Assembly: GCA_902532675.1 (NCBI GenBank)
Contig: CACAIY010000005.1
Span: 1 to 64,000, forward strand
Direction: 5' to 3'
DNA: 64,000 nucleotides
From: an uncultured SAR86 cluster bacterium
GTDB lineage: Bacteria > Pseudomonadota > Gammaproteobacteria > Magnimaribacterales > Magnimaribacteraceae
The notes below the pieces were generated by a model. The model saw only the letters and a list, made by a program, of their open reading frames with translations. It did no database searches and was not told the origin of the DNA. Made by a program: the position numbers and the translations under genes. Of the stretch, positions 26,435 through 36,176 are shown piece by piece (within the stretch, counting starts at the first letter, position 1; every line of letters starts with the position of its first letter).

Positions 26435-27592
26435 TTATCCTTTTAAAGCTTCAGCTTTATCTGTTTTTTCCCAAGTGAAAGCACTTTCTTCCCTTCCAAA
26501 ATGCCCATAAGCAGCAGTTGCTTGATATATTGGTCTTTTAAGATCAAGCATATTAATAAGCTGTCTTGGTCTTAAATCAAAATGTTCCCTGATTAAATCT
26601 GAAATCTTGTTTTCATCAATTGTAGAAGTGCCAAAAGTATTAACACTTATAGATGTAGGTTCCGCTACACCAATAGCATATGAAACTTGTATCTCACATC
26701 TATCAGCTAAACCAGCAGCAACAATATTTTTTGCAACGTATCTCCCAGCGTAAGCAGCTGACCTATCAACCTTCGATGGGTCTTTACCTGAGAAAGCACC
26801 TCCACCGTGTCTGGCCATTCCGCCATACGTATCTACTATAATTTTTCTTCCTGTTAGTCCACAATCCCCTACTGGACCACCAATTTCAAATCTTCCGGTA
26901 GGATTTATAAAATATTTTGTATTTGCATTAAGCCAATTAGAAGGAAGAATGGGTTTAACTATTTCTTCCATAACACCTTCTTTTAAATCTTCTTGAGAGA
27001 CATCAGGGCCATGTTGAGTGGATAAAACAACTGCAGAAATTGATTCAGGTTTTCCATCATCTCCATACACGAAGCTTACTTGGCTTTTAGCATCAGGTCT
27101 TAACCAAGAAAGTTTCCCAGACTTTCTAATAAAGGCTTGTTGTTCAACAAGCCTATGAGAATAGGTTATAGGGGCAGGCATTAAGACCTCAGTTTCATTA
27201 GTTGCGTAACCAAACATTAGTCCTTGATCTCCAGCGCCTTGCTCTAAATCTTCACCTTCACCTTCGTTTACGCCTTGTGCAATGTCTTGAGATTGTTTTC
27301 CAATTGCATTTACAACCTCACAAGTATTTCCATCACACCCAACATCAAGGCTGTTATAGCCTATATCTAATATAACTTTTCTAGTTAATGCTTCTAAATC
27401 AGGCTCCGATGCGCTTGTGATCTCACCAGCAAGTACAACTAAGTTATCTTTAACTAGAGTTTCACAGGCAACCCTAGAGTCAGGGTCATCTTTTAGCATA
27501 GCATCCAATACGGCGTCAGAAATTTGATCAGCCATTTTATCTGGATGCCCTTCTGAGACAGATTCAGATGTAAATAATTTATATTCAGACAT
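26435..27592 (-). CDS. metK: S-adenosylmethionine synthase
   Basis: 385 residues (E. coli 384). Makes SAM from methionine and ATP. N terminus [20 protein letters not shown] carries the ATP-binding His; [12 protein letters not shown] and [19 protein letters not shown] (P-loop-like) are the family signatures. Divergent from tkt over a 133-base spacer with a TAAAAT -10 followed by ACGCGCC. I looked for a SAM or SAH riboswitch in this spacer and see no recognisable aptamer. Confidence 0.98.
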   Translation of the reverse strand: MSEYKLFTSESVSEGHPDKMADQISDAVLDAMLKDDPDSRVACETLVKDNLVVLAGEITSASEPDLEALTRKVILDIGYNSLDVGCDGNTCEVVNAIGKQSQDIAQGVNEGEGEDLEQGAGDQGLMFGYATNETEVLMPAPITYSHRLVEQQAFIRKSGKLSWLRPDAKSQVSFVYGDDGKPESISAVVLSTQHGPDVSQEDLKEGVMEEIVKPILPSNWLNANTKYFINPTGRFEIGGPVGDCGLTGRKIIVDTYGGMARHGGGAFSGKDPSKVDRSAAYAGRYVAKNIVAAGLADRCEIQVSYAIGVAEPTSISVNTFGTSTIDENKISDLIREHFDLRPRQLINMLDLKRPIYQATAAYGHFGREESAFTWEKTDKAEALKG

Positions 27593-27623
27593 ATTTAGTT
27601 ATTCCTTTAAAGAAAAGGCGCGT

Positions 27624-27629
27624 ATTTTA
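27624..27629 (-). promoter_or_regulatory. Candidate -10 box for metK-ahcY, GC-rich discriminator
   Basis: TAAAAT on the minus strand, followed by ACGCGCCTT, the same nine bases that follow the rpmB -10 box. It lies 31 bases before the metK ATG. No good -35 hexamer is visible at 16-18 bases. Confidence 0.4.
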
Positions 27630-27725
27630 CACATAATCATGTTGATTTAGCCATTTTTTAGCAATATATAAGCATTCGCTATATACAGGTAAAAGGTTTT
27701 CAGAGAAAATACGAATTACTAAGAA

Positions 27726-29711
27726 ATGGCTACAAAAAACACTGATTTGGCAAACATTCTAAGAGTATTGGCAATGGATGCGGTAGAGGAAGCGAAATGT
27801 GGTCATCCAGGAATGCCTATGGGTATGGCTGATATAGCTGAAGTCCTTTGGAGAAATCACCTAATTCATAACCCCAATAACCCTAATTGGCCCAATAGAG
27901 ACAGGTTTGTATTATCTAATGGTCATGGGTCTATGCTCATATACGCTTTACTGCATTTATCAGGATATGACCTTAGCTTAGATGAGATAAAGAACTTTAG
28001 ACAATTAGGCTCTAAAACGCCCGGTCATCCAGAATATGGAATTACTCCTGGTGTTGAAACTACCACTGGACCTTTGGGCCAGGGTATTTCTAATGCTGTA
28101 GGAATGGCTATCGCCGAAAAGGTTCTTGCAGATAAATTTAATACCTCAAATCATAATATTGTAGATCACATGACCTATGCATTTACAGGTGATGGTTGCT
28201 TAATGGAAGGGATATCTCATGAAGCCTGTTCCTTAGCTGGCACTTTGGGCCTAGGAAAGTTAATTGTTATTTATGATGATAATGGTATTTCTATAGACGG
28301 TAATGTTGAGGGGTGGTTTACTGAAGATATACCAGAAAGATTTAAATCTTATGGATGGCAAGTGATATCTGCGGTTGATGGCCACAATGCCGATGATATT
28401 GATAAGGCAATAAAAACTGCTAAAGAAGATACTGACAAGCCAACCATAATTTGCTGTAAAACAATTATTGGAAAGGGATCCCCTAAAAAGGAAGGTTCTG
28501 CTTCCTCTCATGGATCTGCTTTAGGTGAGGAAGAAGTTAAAAATACAAGAGCTAATCTGGGTTGGAAGCACGAAGCTTTCAATATACCTAAAGAAATTTA
28601 TTCTGAATGGGACGCTTCTGATCAAGGACAAGCAACAGAAGATGAATGGAATAAGATTTTCCAAGACTATGAGTCTAAGAACCCTGATTTAGCTAAGGAA
28701 TTCTCGCGCAGAATGGCGTCAGATTTACCTGAAGGTATTGAAGAGGCTATCTATGAATATATCGATGAAGTGCAAAAAGAAGAGCCTAATATTGCAACAA
28801 GAACATCTTCTCAACGAGTTATTAATCTTTTAGGTCCACTCGTTCCAGAATTAGTTGGAGGTTCGGCGGATCTAACAGGTTCAAATAACACCAATTGGGA
28901 AGGTACGCATGAGATTAAGCATGGGGATTTTTCTGGAAACTATATAAATTATGGGGTTAGAGAGTTTGCCATGACAGGAATAATGAATGGTTTAGTTTTA
29001 CACGGCGGCATTAAACCCTATAGTGGTACTTTCTTGACCTTTCTAGATTATGCAAGAAATGCTGTCAGGATGGCTGCTCTGATGGAAATATCTACAATAT
29101 TAGTCTACTCTCACGACTCAATAGGAGTTGGGGAAGATGGACCAACCCACCAACCAGTTGAACATCTCACAAGCTTAAGGACTACCCCAAACTTGGAAAC
29201 TTGGAGGCCTTGTGACACTTCTGAAACAGCTATATCTTGGCTGTCTGCAATAACTAATATATCAAAGCCTACAGCATTGATACTATCAAGACAGAGCCTA
29301 CCAACATTCTCAAGAAATGAATCGCAAATAAAATCAATTTCGAAAGGTGCTTATGTCCTCCATGAACCTGGATCAGAACCAGAGCTGATTCTTATTGCAA
29401 CTGGCTCGGAAGTTAAACTCGCCATGGAAGTTGCAGAAGAGCTTAAAGGCAAGAAAAATATAAGGGTAGTTTCTATGCCTTGTTCGGAAAGATTTGATGA
29501 ACAGGCTGATGAATATAAGGCTTCTGTTTTAGGAAATGGAATTAAAAGAGTAGCCATAGAAGCTTCTCATGTAGATTGGTGGAGAAAATACGTAGGTCTT
29601 GAAGGAGAAGTTATTGGAATGACCTCCTTCGGGGAGTCCGCGCCTGGAAATGATCTCTTTGAGCATTTTGGGTTCACCAAAGAGAAGATCATAAAAACTT
29701 TAGGTTTATAA
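27726..29711 (+). CDS. tkt: Transketolase
   Basis: 661 residues (E. coli TktA 663). TPP-dependent transfer of two-carbon units in the pentose phosphate pathway. N terminus [22 protein letters not shown]/metal motif [19 protein letters not shown] near 155, then DDNGISIDG, the pyrimidine-domain [13 protein letters not shown] near 410 with the catalytic Glu, [19 protein letters not shown], and [17 protein letters not shown] at the end. Begins a tkt-pgk-fba-dtd run with gaps of 5, 17 and 7 bases. Confidence 0.97.
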   Translation: MATKNTDLANILRVLAMDAVEEAKCGHPGMPMGMADIAEVLWRNHLIHNPNNPNWPNRDRFVLSNGHGSMLIYALLHLSGYDLSLDEIKNFRQLGSKTPGHPEYGITPGVETTTGPLGQGISNAVGMAIAEKVLADKFNTSNHNIVDHMTYAFTGDGCLMEGISHEACSLAGTLGLGKLIVIYDDNGISIDGNVEGWFTEDIPERFKSYGWQVISAVDGHNADDIDKAIKTAKEDTDKPTIICCKTIIGKGSPKKEGSASSHGSALGEEEVKNTRANLGWKHEAFNIPKEIYSEWDASDQGQATEDEWNKIFQDYESKNPDLAKEFSRRMASDLPEGIEEAIYEYIDEVQKEEPNIATRTSSQRVINLLGPLVPELVGGSADLTGSNNTNWEGTHEIKHGDFSGNYINYGVREFAMTGIMNGLVLHGGIKPYSGTFLTFLDYARNAVRMAALMEISTILVYSHDSIGVGEDGPTHQPVEHLTSLRTTPNLETWRPCDTSETAISWLSAITNISKPTALILSRQSLPTFSRNESQIKSISKGAYVLHEPGSEPELILIATGSEVKLAMEVAEELKGKKNIRVVSMPCSERFDEQADEYKASVLGNGIKRVAIEASHVDWWRKYVGLEGEVIGMTSFGESAPGNDLFEHFGFTKEKIIKTLGL

Positions 29712-29716
29712 ATCTC

Positions 29717-30877
29717 ATGAAATTTCTCGGATTGAACGATTTTCAATTTAAAGATCAGCGTGTTCTGCTTCGTTTAGATTTAAATGCACCAATAAAGGAT
29801 GGAGCAGTAACTAATGATGAAAGGTTGATAAGGTCTCTACCAACAATAAACCATATATTAAACAATGAAGGCAAACTAATAGTGATCAGTCACTTGGGAA
29901 GACCTAAAGAGAATGGCGAACTACAGCCTGATTTTTCTTTATCTCCTGTTGTTAAGCGATTAGAGCAGTTATTGAATAGATCCATTAATCTGATTACTGA
30001 CATAAATAACATTCCTTCAATTCAAACAGGTGAGATGATCATTTTAGAGAATGTGAGATTCTTAGAAGGAGAGAAATCTAATGACCCTGAATTATCTAAG
30101 AAGTTAGCTAATATCGCTGATATTTTTGTTATGGATGCTTTTGCAACTTCTCATAGAGAGCACTCTTCTACGACAGGAGTAATAGGGTTTAGCGAGAAAG
30201 CTTGTGCAGGTTTTTTATTAGAAGAAGAAATAAATGCATTATCAAAGCTAACTCTCAAGAATAAAGGAGGTTCTTTAGCTGTATTAGGAGGGGCTAAAAT
30301 TTCTACCAAATTGGATTTGATTAATTCTTTGTGTGACAAGATGGATACCGTTATTTTGGGTGGAGGAATAGCAAATACTTGTTTATTGGCTCAAGGATTT
30401 CCTGTGGGCGATTCGTTAGTGGAAGAAAGCATGCTTAAAGAAGCTTTAGAACTATCTAAAAAAAGTAATGTAATTATTCCTAGGATCGTAGTTACAGCGA
30501 AGAATCAACAAAAAGAAGGCTCTATAAAACATGTTGATCACGTTGAAGAAGATGAATCTATTTTTGATATAGCACCGGAAAGCTTTAAAGAGCACCAGGA
30601 TATATTTGATGCAGCTAAAACAATCTTATGGAATGGACCTATGGGCCTTTTTGAAGAAAGTGCTTTTTCTGGAGGAACTGTTCAGGTGGCTAAGATGATT
30701 GTTTCGTCTAAGGGGTTTTCAGTTGCTGGCGGAGGAGATACTATATCTGCAGCTTCAAAAGCTGGTGTACTAGACAAACTTGATTATGTTTCTACTGCTG
30801 GAGGAGCGTTTTTAGAATTTATAGAAGGAAGAAAGCTACCTTCCTTAGAAGCTTTACAGTTAAAGCTAGTAAAATAA
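29717..30877 (+). CDS. pgk: Phosphoglycerate kinase
   Basis: 386 residues (E. coli 387). LRLDLNAPIKDGAVTNDERL at the N terminus is the substrate-binding signature (usually RVDLNVP); SHLGRPKENGE, LENVRFLEGEKSND, the hinge GGAKISTKL, NGPMGLFEE and VAGGGDTISA nucleotide loop follow. Interconverts 1,3-bisphosphoglycerate and 3-phosphoglycerate. Five bases after tkt. In Pseudomonas an epd gene lies between tkt and pgk; here it is absent. Confidence 0.97.
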   Translation: MKFLGLNDFQFKDQRVLLRLDLNAPIKDGAVTNDERLIRSLPTINHILNNEGKLIVISHLGRPKENGELQPDFSLSPVVKRLEQLLNRSINLITDINNIPSIQTGEMIILENVRFLEGEKSNDPELSKKLANIADIFVMDAFATSHREHSSTTGVIGFSEKACAGFLLEEEINALSKLTLKNKGGSLAVLGGAKISTKLDLINSLCDKMDTVILGGGIANTCLLAQGFPVGDSLVEESMLKEALELSKKSNVIIPRIVVTAKNQQKEGSIKHVDHVEEDESIFDIAPESFKEHQDIFDAAKTILWNGPMGLFEESAFSGGTVQVAKMIVSSKGFSVAGGGDTISAASKAGVLDKLDYVSTAGGAFLEFIEGRKLPSLEALQLKLVK

Positions 30878-30894
30878 AATCTTAGGAGAAGAAG

Positions 30895-31908
30895 ATGGGT
30901 GATTTAAATAATATTGAAGAAATAGCACAATATATCGTTGCAGACGGAAAGGGTATTTTGGCCGCTGATGAAAGTAACCCCACTTGTGGAAAACGTTTTG
31001 ATTCTATTGGGGTAGAGTCAAATGAAGAAAACAGAAGAGATTATCGTGAAATGTTATTTAGGTCGGAAGGCATGAAGGGCAATATAGGTGGAGTTATTTT
31101 GTTTGATGAAACCATCCGTCAAAAAGCTGAGGACGACACTCCTTTGGTAAAGTTAATTCTAGATCAGGGCGCACTTCCGGGTATAAAAGTGGATAAAGGT
31201 TTAAAACCAATTGGGGACTCTGAGGAATCATTAACTCACGGTCTTGAAGGTTTAGATGAAAGACTGAAAGAGTATTTTTCTTTAGGAGCGAAATTTACTA
31301 AATGGAGGGCGGTAATAAAGGTTGGCGACTCACTTCCTTCTGAAGAGGCCGTTACTAGCAATATGAACGCTCTTGCTGAATACGCGAAGCTTGTTCAAGA
31401 AAACAATATGGTTCCTATGGTAGAACCAGAAGTATTGATGGATGGCAATCACTCAATTGATCAATGTTTTGAAGCAACATCAAGAAGTTTGGAATGTCTT
31501 TTCAGGCTTCTTAAAGAAAAGGGAGTTAATATCAAAGGGACCATTTTAAAACCAAATATGGTAACTTCAGGATCGGAGTCTTCTAATAAGGCAGATATTA
31601 ATGAAGTGGCGAATCAGACAATCCGATGCTTGAAGATGCATGTTCCGGATGATCTTCCAGGAGTAACTTTCTTATCTGGAGGTCAATCAGATTTAGATTC
31701 AACAGCTCATTTAGATGCCATGAATAGAATTGGAGGGTTTGCCTGGAAATTGAGCTTTTCCTACGGAAGAGCTCTGCAACAGCCTGCTCTAAAAGCTTGG
31801 ATGGGAAAGAAAGAAAATGCTCCATTAGCTCAGAAAGCTCTTTCTCATAGAGCTCATATGAATAGGCTGGCTTCGGAAGGAGCATGGAGTGCTTCATTAG
31901 AAAGTTAA
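30895..31908 (+). CDS. fba: Fructose-bisphosphate aldolase, class I
   Basis: 337 residues. GKGILAADESNPTCGKRF near residue 18, the Lys-containing KWRAVIKVGD near 140, MVPMVEPEVLMDG near 180, and the Schiff-base Lys in GTILKPNMVTSG near 218 identify the metal-independent class I (eukaryotic-type) aldolase. A strong TTAGGAGAAG ribosome site precedes the ATG. In Pseudomonas the tkt-pgk operon carries a metal-dependent class II enzyme at this place, so this is a non-orthologous replacement in the same operon slot. Confidence 0.95.
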   Translation: MGDLNNIEEIAQYIVADGKGILAADESNPTCGKRFDSIGVESNEENRRDYREMLFRSEGMKGNIGGVILFDETIRQKAEDDTPLVKLILDQGALPGIKVDKGLKPIGDSEESLTHGLEGLDERLKEYFSLGAKFTKWRAVIKVGDSLPSEEAVTSNMNALAEYAKLVQENNMVPMVEPEVLMDGNHSIDQCFEATSRSLECLFRLLKEKGVNIKGTILKPNMVTSGSESSNKADINEVANQTIRCLKMHVPDDLPGVTFLSGGQSDLDSTAHLDAMNRIGGFAWKLSFSYGRALQQPALKAWMGKKENAPLAQKALSHRAHMNRLASEGAWSASLES

Positions 31909-31915
31909 ATATTAA

Positions 31916-32353
31916 TTGAAACTTTTAGTTCAAAGAGTCTCGCAAGCCAGTGTAGAAATTCAGAATGAAAATGTCGCAACTATTTCAAGTGGCATTTTGG
32001 TTTTTGTAGGATTTGATCCTTCAGATTCAAGTAAAGAGATAGAGAAACTTACGAAAAAGTTACTTAATTATAAGATTTTTAATGATACGAGAGAAAGAGT
32101 AGCTCTTAGCGTTCTCGAGGCTGAGGCAGAAATATTATTAGTTCCCCAAGTTACTCTTTCGGTTAGAACTAATAAAGGTCTTAAACCAAGTTTTTCTGGA
32201 GCAGCCAATCCAGAAAAAGGATTAGAGTTATTCAAGGCTTTTAAAAGTCATCTTGAGGCCAGCTATTCTAAACTCCAGAGTGGAAAGTTTGGTGCCAATA
32301 TGTCCGTAAGTTTAATAAATGAAGGACCTATAACCTATTGGTTTGAAGCTTAA
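31916..32353 (+). CDS. dtd: D-aminoacyl-tRNA deacylase
   Basis: 145 residues, the same length as E. coli DTD, from a TTG start 7 bases after the aldolase stop. Removes D-amino acids or glycine wrongly attached to tRNA. The Gly-cisPro motif is present as NEGPITYW. The other hallmark, SQFTLAADT in E. coli, reads PQVTLSVRT here, followed by the usual KGLKPSFSGAA. The stop is directly adjacent to the convergent tatC stop. Confidence 0.92.
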   Translation: MKLLVQRVSQASVEIQNENVATISSGILVFVGFDPSDSSKEIEKLTKKLLNYKIFNDTRERVALSVLEAEAEILLVPQVTLSVRTNKGLKPSFSGAANPEKGLELFKAFKSHLEASYSKLQSGKFGANMSVSLINEGPITYWFEA

Positions 32354-33070
32354 CTAGTTTTTATTTCTTACAAATAGTCTGGCCATTATTAAGCCGCCTT
32401 CAAATAATAACCAGGCAGGTATTGCAAGTAAGGTTTGAGATATTACATCTGGCGGAGTTACAAACATACCGACTGTAAAGCAACCTATTATTACATAAGG
32501 TCTTTTAGCGCTAAGGCTTTCGGGAGATGAGAAGCCACTCCATATTAATAAGAATATAAAGACAGGAATCTCGAAAGCAAATGAAAAGGCAAACATCATG
32601 CTTAATACAAAATCCAAGTATCTACTGATATCTGTCATTACCAAAATACCTTCAGGAGCGGAGCTAGTAAAAAAACTAAAAACTAATGGCAAAACGAGAA
32701 AATAAGTAAATATAATTCCTGAATAGAAGAGTAGTAAGCTAGATAGCATTACCAAGAAGCTTAGACTTTTTTCGTTTTGGTACATTCCAGGTGCAATAAA
32801 TTTCCAGATTTGATTCAAGGAGTAAGGCATGGATATTAATAGAGAAACGAAGAAAGTAAGTTTAAGAGGTGTTAAAAAGGGCGAAGCTACTTCCGTAGCT
32901 ATCATGGAAGAGCTTGCAGGCAGAAAAGCTTGCAAAGGCTCAGCCAGAGTTTGGTAAATTTCGTTTGAGAAATAGATCAAACATACAAAACAGAAAACAA
33001 CAGCAATCGAACATTTAATGAGTCTTGATCTCAACTCTATTAAGTTATCCATAAATGTATTTGTTTCCAT
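32354..33070 (-). CDS. tatC: Sec-independent translocase subunit TatC
   Basis: 238 residues, six predicted membrane segments. TatC signatures: N-terminal HL-type NTFMDNLIELRSRLIK (LxELRxR), MPYSLNQIWKFIAPGMYQNEK in the first cytoplasmic loop, with the twin-arginine-binding Glu, and FTVGMFVTPPDVISQTLLAIP near the C terminus. Recognises folded twin-arginine proteins. Gap to tatB is 9 bases. Confidence 0.96.
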   Translation of the reverse strand: METNTFMDNLIELRSRLIKCSIAVVFCFVCLIYFSNEIYQTLAEPLQAFLPASSSMIATEVASPFLTPLKLTFFVSLLISMPYSLNQIWKFIAPGMYQNEKSLSFLVMLSSLLLFYSGIIFTYFLVLPLVFSFFTSSAPEGILVMTDISRYLDFVLSMMFAFSFAFEIPVFIFLLIWSGFSSPESLSAKRPYVIIGCFTVGMFVTPPDVISQTLLAIPAWLLFEGGLIMARLFVRNKN

Positions 33071-33079
33071 TTCTAGAAT

Positions 33080-33313
33080 TTACTTATTTGAATCTTCTAG
33101 ATCTTTTAAGATCTCCTCGTTTCTTGAATCTTGGTATATTTCGTTTAAGCCAAAGGCTTTACCAATTTCTTGCTTAGATCTATTCGTTTGCTTCTTTATC
33201 CAGAGTAAAGATCTAGAAATTGACTTTATTGCTTCCGGTAATCTCTTAGGGCCCATTACAACTAAGCCGACAAGCAAGACAAGAAGAAGCTCAAAAAAGC
33301 CTATGTCAAACAT
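33080..33313 (-). CDS. tatB: Sec-independent translocase subunit TatB
   Basis: 77 residues, shorter than E. coli TatB (171) because the acidic C-terminal tail is missing. N-terminal transmembrane helix MFDIGFFELLLVLLVGLVVM followed by GPKRLPEAIKSIS and an amphipathic helix. It starts MFDIGF, the TatB form, and not the G/SIW form of TatA. Starts 3 bases after the tatA stop. Confidence 0.93.
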   Translation of the reverse strand: MFDIGFFELLLVLLVGLVVMGPKRLPEAIKSISRSLLWIKKQTNRSKQEIGKAFGLNEIYQDSRNEEILKDLEDSNK

Positions 33314-33316
33314 AAA

Positions 33317-33481
33317 TTATTTATTGTCTTTGTCTTCTTCATCCATTGTCTTTCTAAAGCTTTTAATTGTTTTAGCTAAGTCAGACCCAAGACTCTTTAT
33401 TCTTTTGGTGCCCCCAAAAAGTAATAAAATTAATATTAGAATAATTAGAATTTGCCAAATGCTTATGCCACCTATTCCCAT
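33317..33481 (-). CDS. tatA: Sec-independent translocase subunit TatA
   Basis: A 54-residue gene found by reading between tatB and hisE. It begins MGIGGISIWQILIILIL, with one transmembrane helix, then LLLFGGTKRIKSLGSDLAK (FG hinge and amphipathic helix) and an acidic tail DEEDKDNK. TatA multimers form the export channel. GGAGAATTA precedes the ATG. Short compared with E. coli (89) but complete for the essential helix-hinge-helix core. In a hisE-tatA-tatB-tatC order common in gammaproteobacteria. Confidence 0.93.
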   Translation of the reverse strand: MGIGGISIWQILIILILILLLFGGTKRIKSLGSDLAKTIKSFRKTMDEEDKDNK

Positions 33482-33503
33482 TTAATTCTCCTGTCTATTT
33501 ATC

Positions 33504-33827
33504 TTAACGCGATGATTTTTCTTCGTGTCCAGACGTTCCAAGTCTTGTTTCTAGTTCAGAGAGGATATCTTCAAGCTCCAAACCTTCATTTTCAAGAAGA
33601 ACCATTGTATGAAACCATAAATCGGCCATTTCATGTATAACTTTTTTCTTTTTAGCCTCATTATCTTGTAAGGAGGCTTCTATTAGCTCTAAGGCCTCTT
33701 CAAAAATCTTTTCATTGATCTTTTTTGTTCCGTCTTCGAGCAAAGATTTCACATACGAGTCTTCGCGATTTGATAATCTTCTTTTTTTTATCAAATCAGC
33801 TAATTTAAATAGAATTTCTTTGTTCAT
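33504..33827 (-). CDS. hisE: Phosphoribosyl-ATP pyrophosphatase
   Basis: 107 residues, all-alpha MazG-like fold. GTKKINEKIFEEALELIEAS and HEMADLWFHTMVLLENEGL contain the paired Glu and Asp that bind Mg2+. Second step of histidine synthesis, hydrolysing phosphoribosyl-ATP. A stand-alone hisE beside tatABC and ubiB is usual in gammaproteobacteria where HisI and HisE are separate. Four bases separate it from the ubiB stop. Confidence 0.92.
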   Translation of the reverse strand: MNKEILFKLADLIKKRRLSNREDSYVKSLLEDGTKKINEKIFEEALELIEASLQDNEAKKKKVIHEMADLWFHTMVLLENEGLELEDILSELETRLGTSGHEEKSSR

Positions 33828-33831
33828 AATC

Positions 33832-35385
33832 TCATGATATTAAAAAACCAACTGCAGCAATTGCAATACCCAAAATAATAAAATTAAAAAACCTTTTTTC
33901 ATTAGACAATTTATTAAGCAATTCCTGGTGTCTTTCTTCACTTTCCTTTTGATACGACTCAATCTTTCCTATTTGCTCAACAGCCGTTTCTGCAATTTCA
34001 GGAAGTTTTCTAGCTTTCTCTATCCAACTTAAAGAGTTCTGTTTTGCCCATTCAGTTATTTTTTTTGGATCATACCGTTCCGAAATCCAATTCTTCAGGA
34101 ATGGGTTGGCTATGGACCAAAAATCTAAAGAAGGATAAAGCTGCTTACCTAGACCTTCAATATTTATTAATGTCTTTTGAAGTAGCATAAGAGAAGGTTG
34201 CATGCTTAGATTGAACCTTCTTGCAGAATCAAAAATAAATAGAAGCATTTCTCCAAAGTTAATTTTTTCTAAAGGCTGATCAAATATTGGCTCACACGCC
34301 GCTCTTATAGTATTTTCTAATTCATTAAGTCTAGTAGATGAGTCAACCCATTTAGCTTCAATCAATATGTTCGCAACTTCTTTAAAATTTCTGGCAATTA
34401 CTGCGACCAACATCCTTCCAATTTGAAATTGCTCTTCTTCACTTAAAGTTCCTACGATTGCATAATCTACTGCTATATAAGAAGGACTTTCAGGGTTTTT
34501 GGCGTTAATGAAGATATTTCCTGGGTGCATGTCCGCATGAAAAAAATTATCAATAAATACTTGTTTAAGAAAGATTTCTACACCCCGTTCTGCTAGAAGC
34601 TTGAAATCTACTCCCAGTCCCTTTAAAGCTTCAATTTTATCAACAGGTATGCCTTCAATTCTTTCCATTACTAGAATATTTTCAGAACTTAAATTTATAT
34701 AAGCTTCAGGTACATAAAGTAAATTATTATTTTCAAAGTTTCTTTTGGTCTGTTTTATGTTTGAAGCTTCAACTTTCATGTTTAGTTCGGTAAGAATGAC
34801 AGACTCATATTCCGTAACCAGCTTTAAAAGTTGGAGTCTTTTTGCGTCATTTGATCTATTTTCAATGTATTCAGCTAATCTTTTCATCAGGGATATGTCC
34901 CTTTCTATAACCTTCTTTATGCCCGGCCTTACAACTTTAATCGCTACGGGATCACCTTCATCTATTAGATTTGCAGAATAAACTTGAGCTATAGAGGCTG
35001 CTGCTATAGGTTGATTATCAAAATTAGAAAAAATATCGCCAACTAAAGACCCCATTTCCTTTTCTATTAGTTCAGTAGCTTGATTGGTTGGAAAGGGAGG
35101 TAGGTCATCTTGTAAAGATTTAAGTGTTTTAGCTATATCTGAAGGTATGGTGTCAGGTCTGGTAGAAAGTAATTGGCCAAATTTTATAAAAATAGGACCA
35201 GACTCTTCTAAAGCTTTTTTTAGTCTATTACCTCTATCTTCTTTTGAAGAATATAACTTCCAGGGCGAAATTAGGAAGAATAGTTTTAGCAGCTTAGGTT
35301 TATTAAAAGCTTCGATATCTACGTCTATTCTTGCTTTAAGAAAAATATGTAAGATTTTTATAAAACGAAAGAGGTCTTTAAGCAT
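33832..35385 (-). CDS. ubiB: Ubiquinone biosynthesis accessory kinase UbiB
   Basis: 517 residues (E. coli 546). ABC1/ADCK family atypical kinase with the KxGQ motif in PIFIKFGQLLSTRPDTIP near 50, an Ala-rich loop AAASIAQVYSA near 130, the catalytic HADMHPGNIFI near 287 and a DYAIVG metal-binding motif. A C-terminal hydrophobic segment FFNFIILGIAIAAVGFLIS fits the membrane anchor of the family. Needed for coenzyme Q synthesis. The ATG lies inside the ubiE end, an 8-base overlap. Confidence 0.96.
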   Translation of the reverse strand: MLKDLFRFIKILHIFLKARIDVDIEAFNKPKLLKLFFLISPWKLYSSKEDRGNRLKKALEESGPIFIKFGQLLSTRPDTIPSDIAKTLKSLQDDLPPFPTNQATELIEKEMGSLVGDIFSNFDNQPIAAASIAQVYSANLIDEGDPVAIKVVRPGIKKVIERDISLMKRLAEYIENRSNDAKRLQLLKLVTEYESVILTELNMKVEASNIKQTKRNFENNNLLYVPEAYINLSSENILVMERIEGIPVDKIEALKGLGVDFKLLAERGVEIFLKQVFIDNFFHADMHPGNIFINAKNPESPSYIAVDYAIVGTLSEEEQFQIGRMLVAVIARNFKEVANILIEAKWVDSSTRLNELENTIRAACEPIFDQPLEKINFGEMLLFIFDSARRFNLSMQPSLMLLQKTLINIEGLGKQLYPSLDFWSIANPFLKNWISERYDPKKITEWAKQNSLSWIEKARKLPEIAETAVEQIGKIESYQKESEERHQELLNKLSNEKRFFNFIILGIAIAAVGFLIS

Positions 35386-36142
35386 CTACCATTCCTTTTT
35401 TTCCGGAGTGAATTGCTACAACCCCATTAGTTAGGTCATCATAGTTACAGTTAGAGAAACCAGCTGATTCCATTAACTCTTTAAGTTCTTCTTGCGTGGG
35501 GTGCATTCTTATTGATTCAGCTAGGTATCTGTAGCTATCTTCGCTTTGTGCTACAAATTCTCCTATCTTTGGAATGACTTCAAAAGAAAAGATGTCATAT
35601 AACTCTCTAAAAAATTCATTAGTCGGCCTAGAGAACTCTAAGATTATCAACTTTCCTCCGGGCTTTAATGAAGAGAGGACTGATTCTAGCGCTGCTTTTT
35701 TGTCGGTAACATTTCTAAGGCCAAATGCTATAGTAATTAAATCAAAAGTATTATTTCTAAAGGGCAAATATTGAGCATCTATCTGAGCTATTTGGACGTC
35801 TTCAACTCCTTCGTCTATAAGTCTATCTCTGCCTTCTCTCAGCATTGACCAGTTAATATCTGACAAAATTAAAGATCCTTTATTTGAGATTTTGTTTCTC
35901 ATCAATTTGACCATGTCGCCAGTTCCTCCAGCTAGATCTAAAACCTTAAAATCCTCTCTTAAACCAGATGTTTCAATAGCAACCTTCTTCCACAATCTAT
36001 GTATGCCAAAAGACATTAAGTCATTCATCAAGTCATAATTCTGTGCAACTGAATCAAAGACACCTCCAACTAAGTCGGCTTTATCCTTTTCATTTACTTG
36101 CCTGAATCCAAAGTTTGTTTGTTTAGAGTCGCTTGTTGTCAT
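35378..36142 (-). CDS. ubiE: Ubiquinone/menaquinone C-methyltransferase UbiE
   Basis: 254 residues (E. coli 251). Signature VGGVFDSVAQNYDLMNDLMS near 25, SAM motif VLDLAGGTGDM near 67, and ITIAFGLRNVTDKKAAL near 140. Methylates carbon 2 of the demethoxy ring intermediate in the ubiquinone pathway. E. coli has ubiJ between ubiE and ubiB; here they overlap, so ubiJ is not in this operon. Confidence 0.97.
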   Translation of the reverse strand: MTTSDSKQTNFGFRQVNEKDKADLVGGVFDSVAQNYDLMNDLMSFGIHRLWKKVAIETSGLREDFKVLDLAGGTGDMVKLMRNKISNKGSLILSDINWSMLREGRDRLIDEGVEDVQIAQIDAQYLPFRNNTFDLITIAFGLRNVTDKKAALESVLSSLKPGGKLIILEFSRPTNEFFRELYDIFSFEVIPKIGEFVAQSEDSYRYLAESIRMHPTQEELKELMESAGFSNCNYDDLTNGVVAIHSGKKGMVDA

Positions 36143-36176
36143 AATAAAAGGGATAGTATTCTACTCTAAATACTTT

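Noticed and set aside
27593-27725. Possible SAM or SAH riboswitch upstream of metK-ahcY
   Set aside because: The 133-base spacer has no recognisable aptamer stems or conserved core; it holds only promoter-like bases for both divergent genes.
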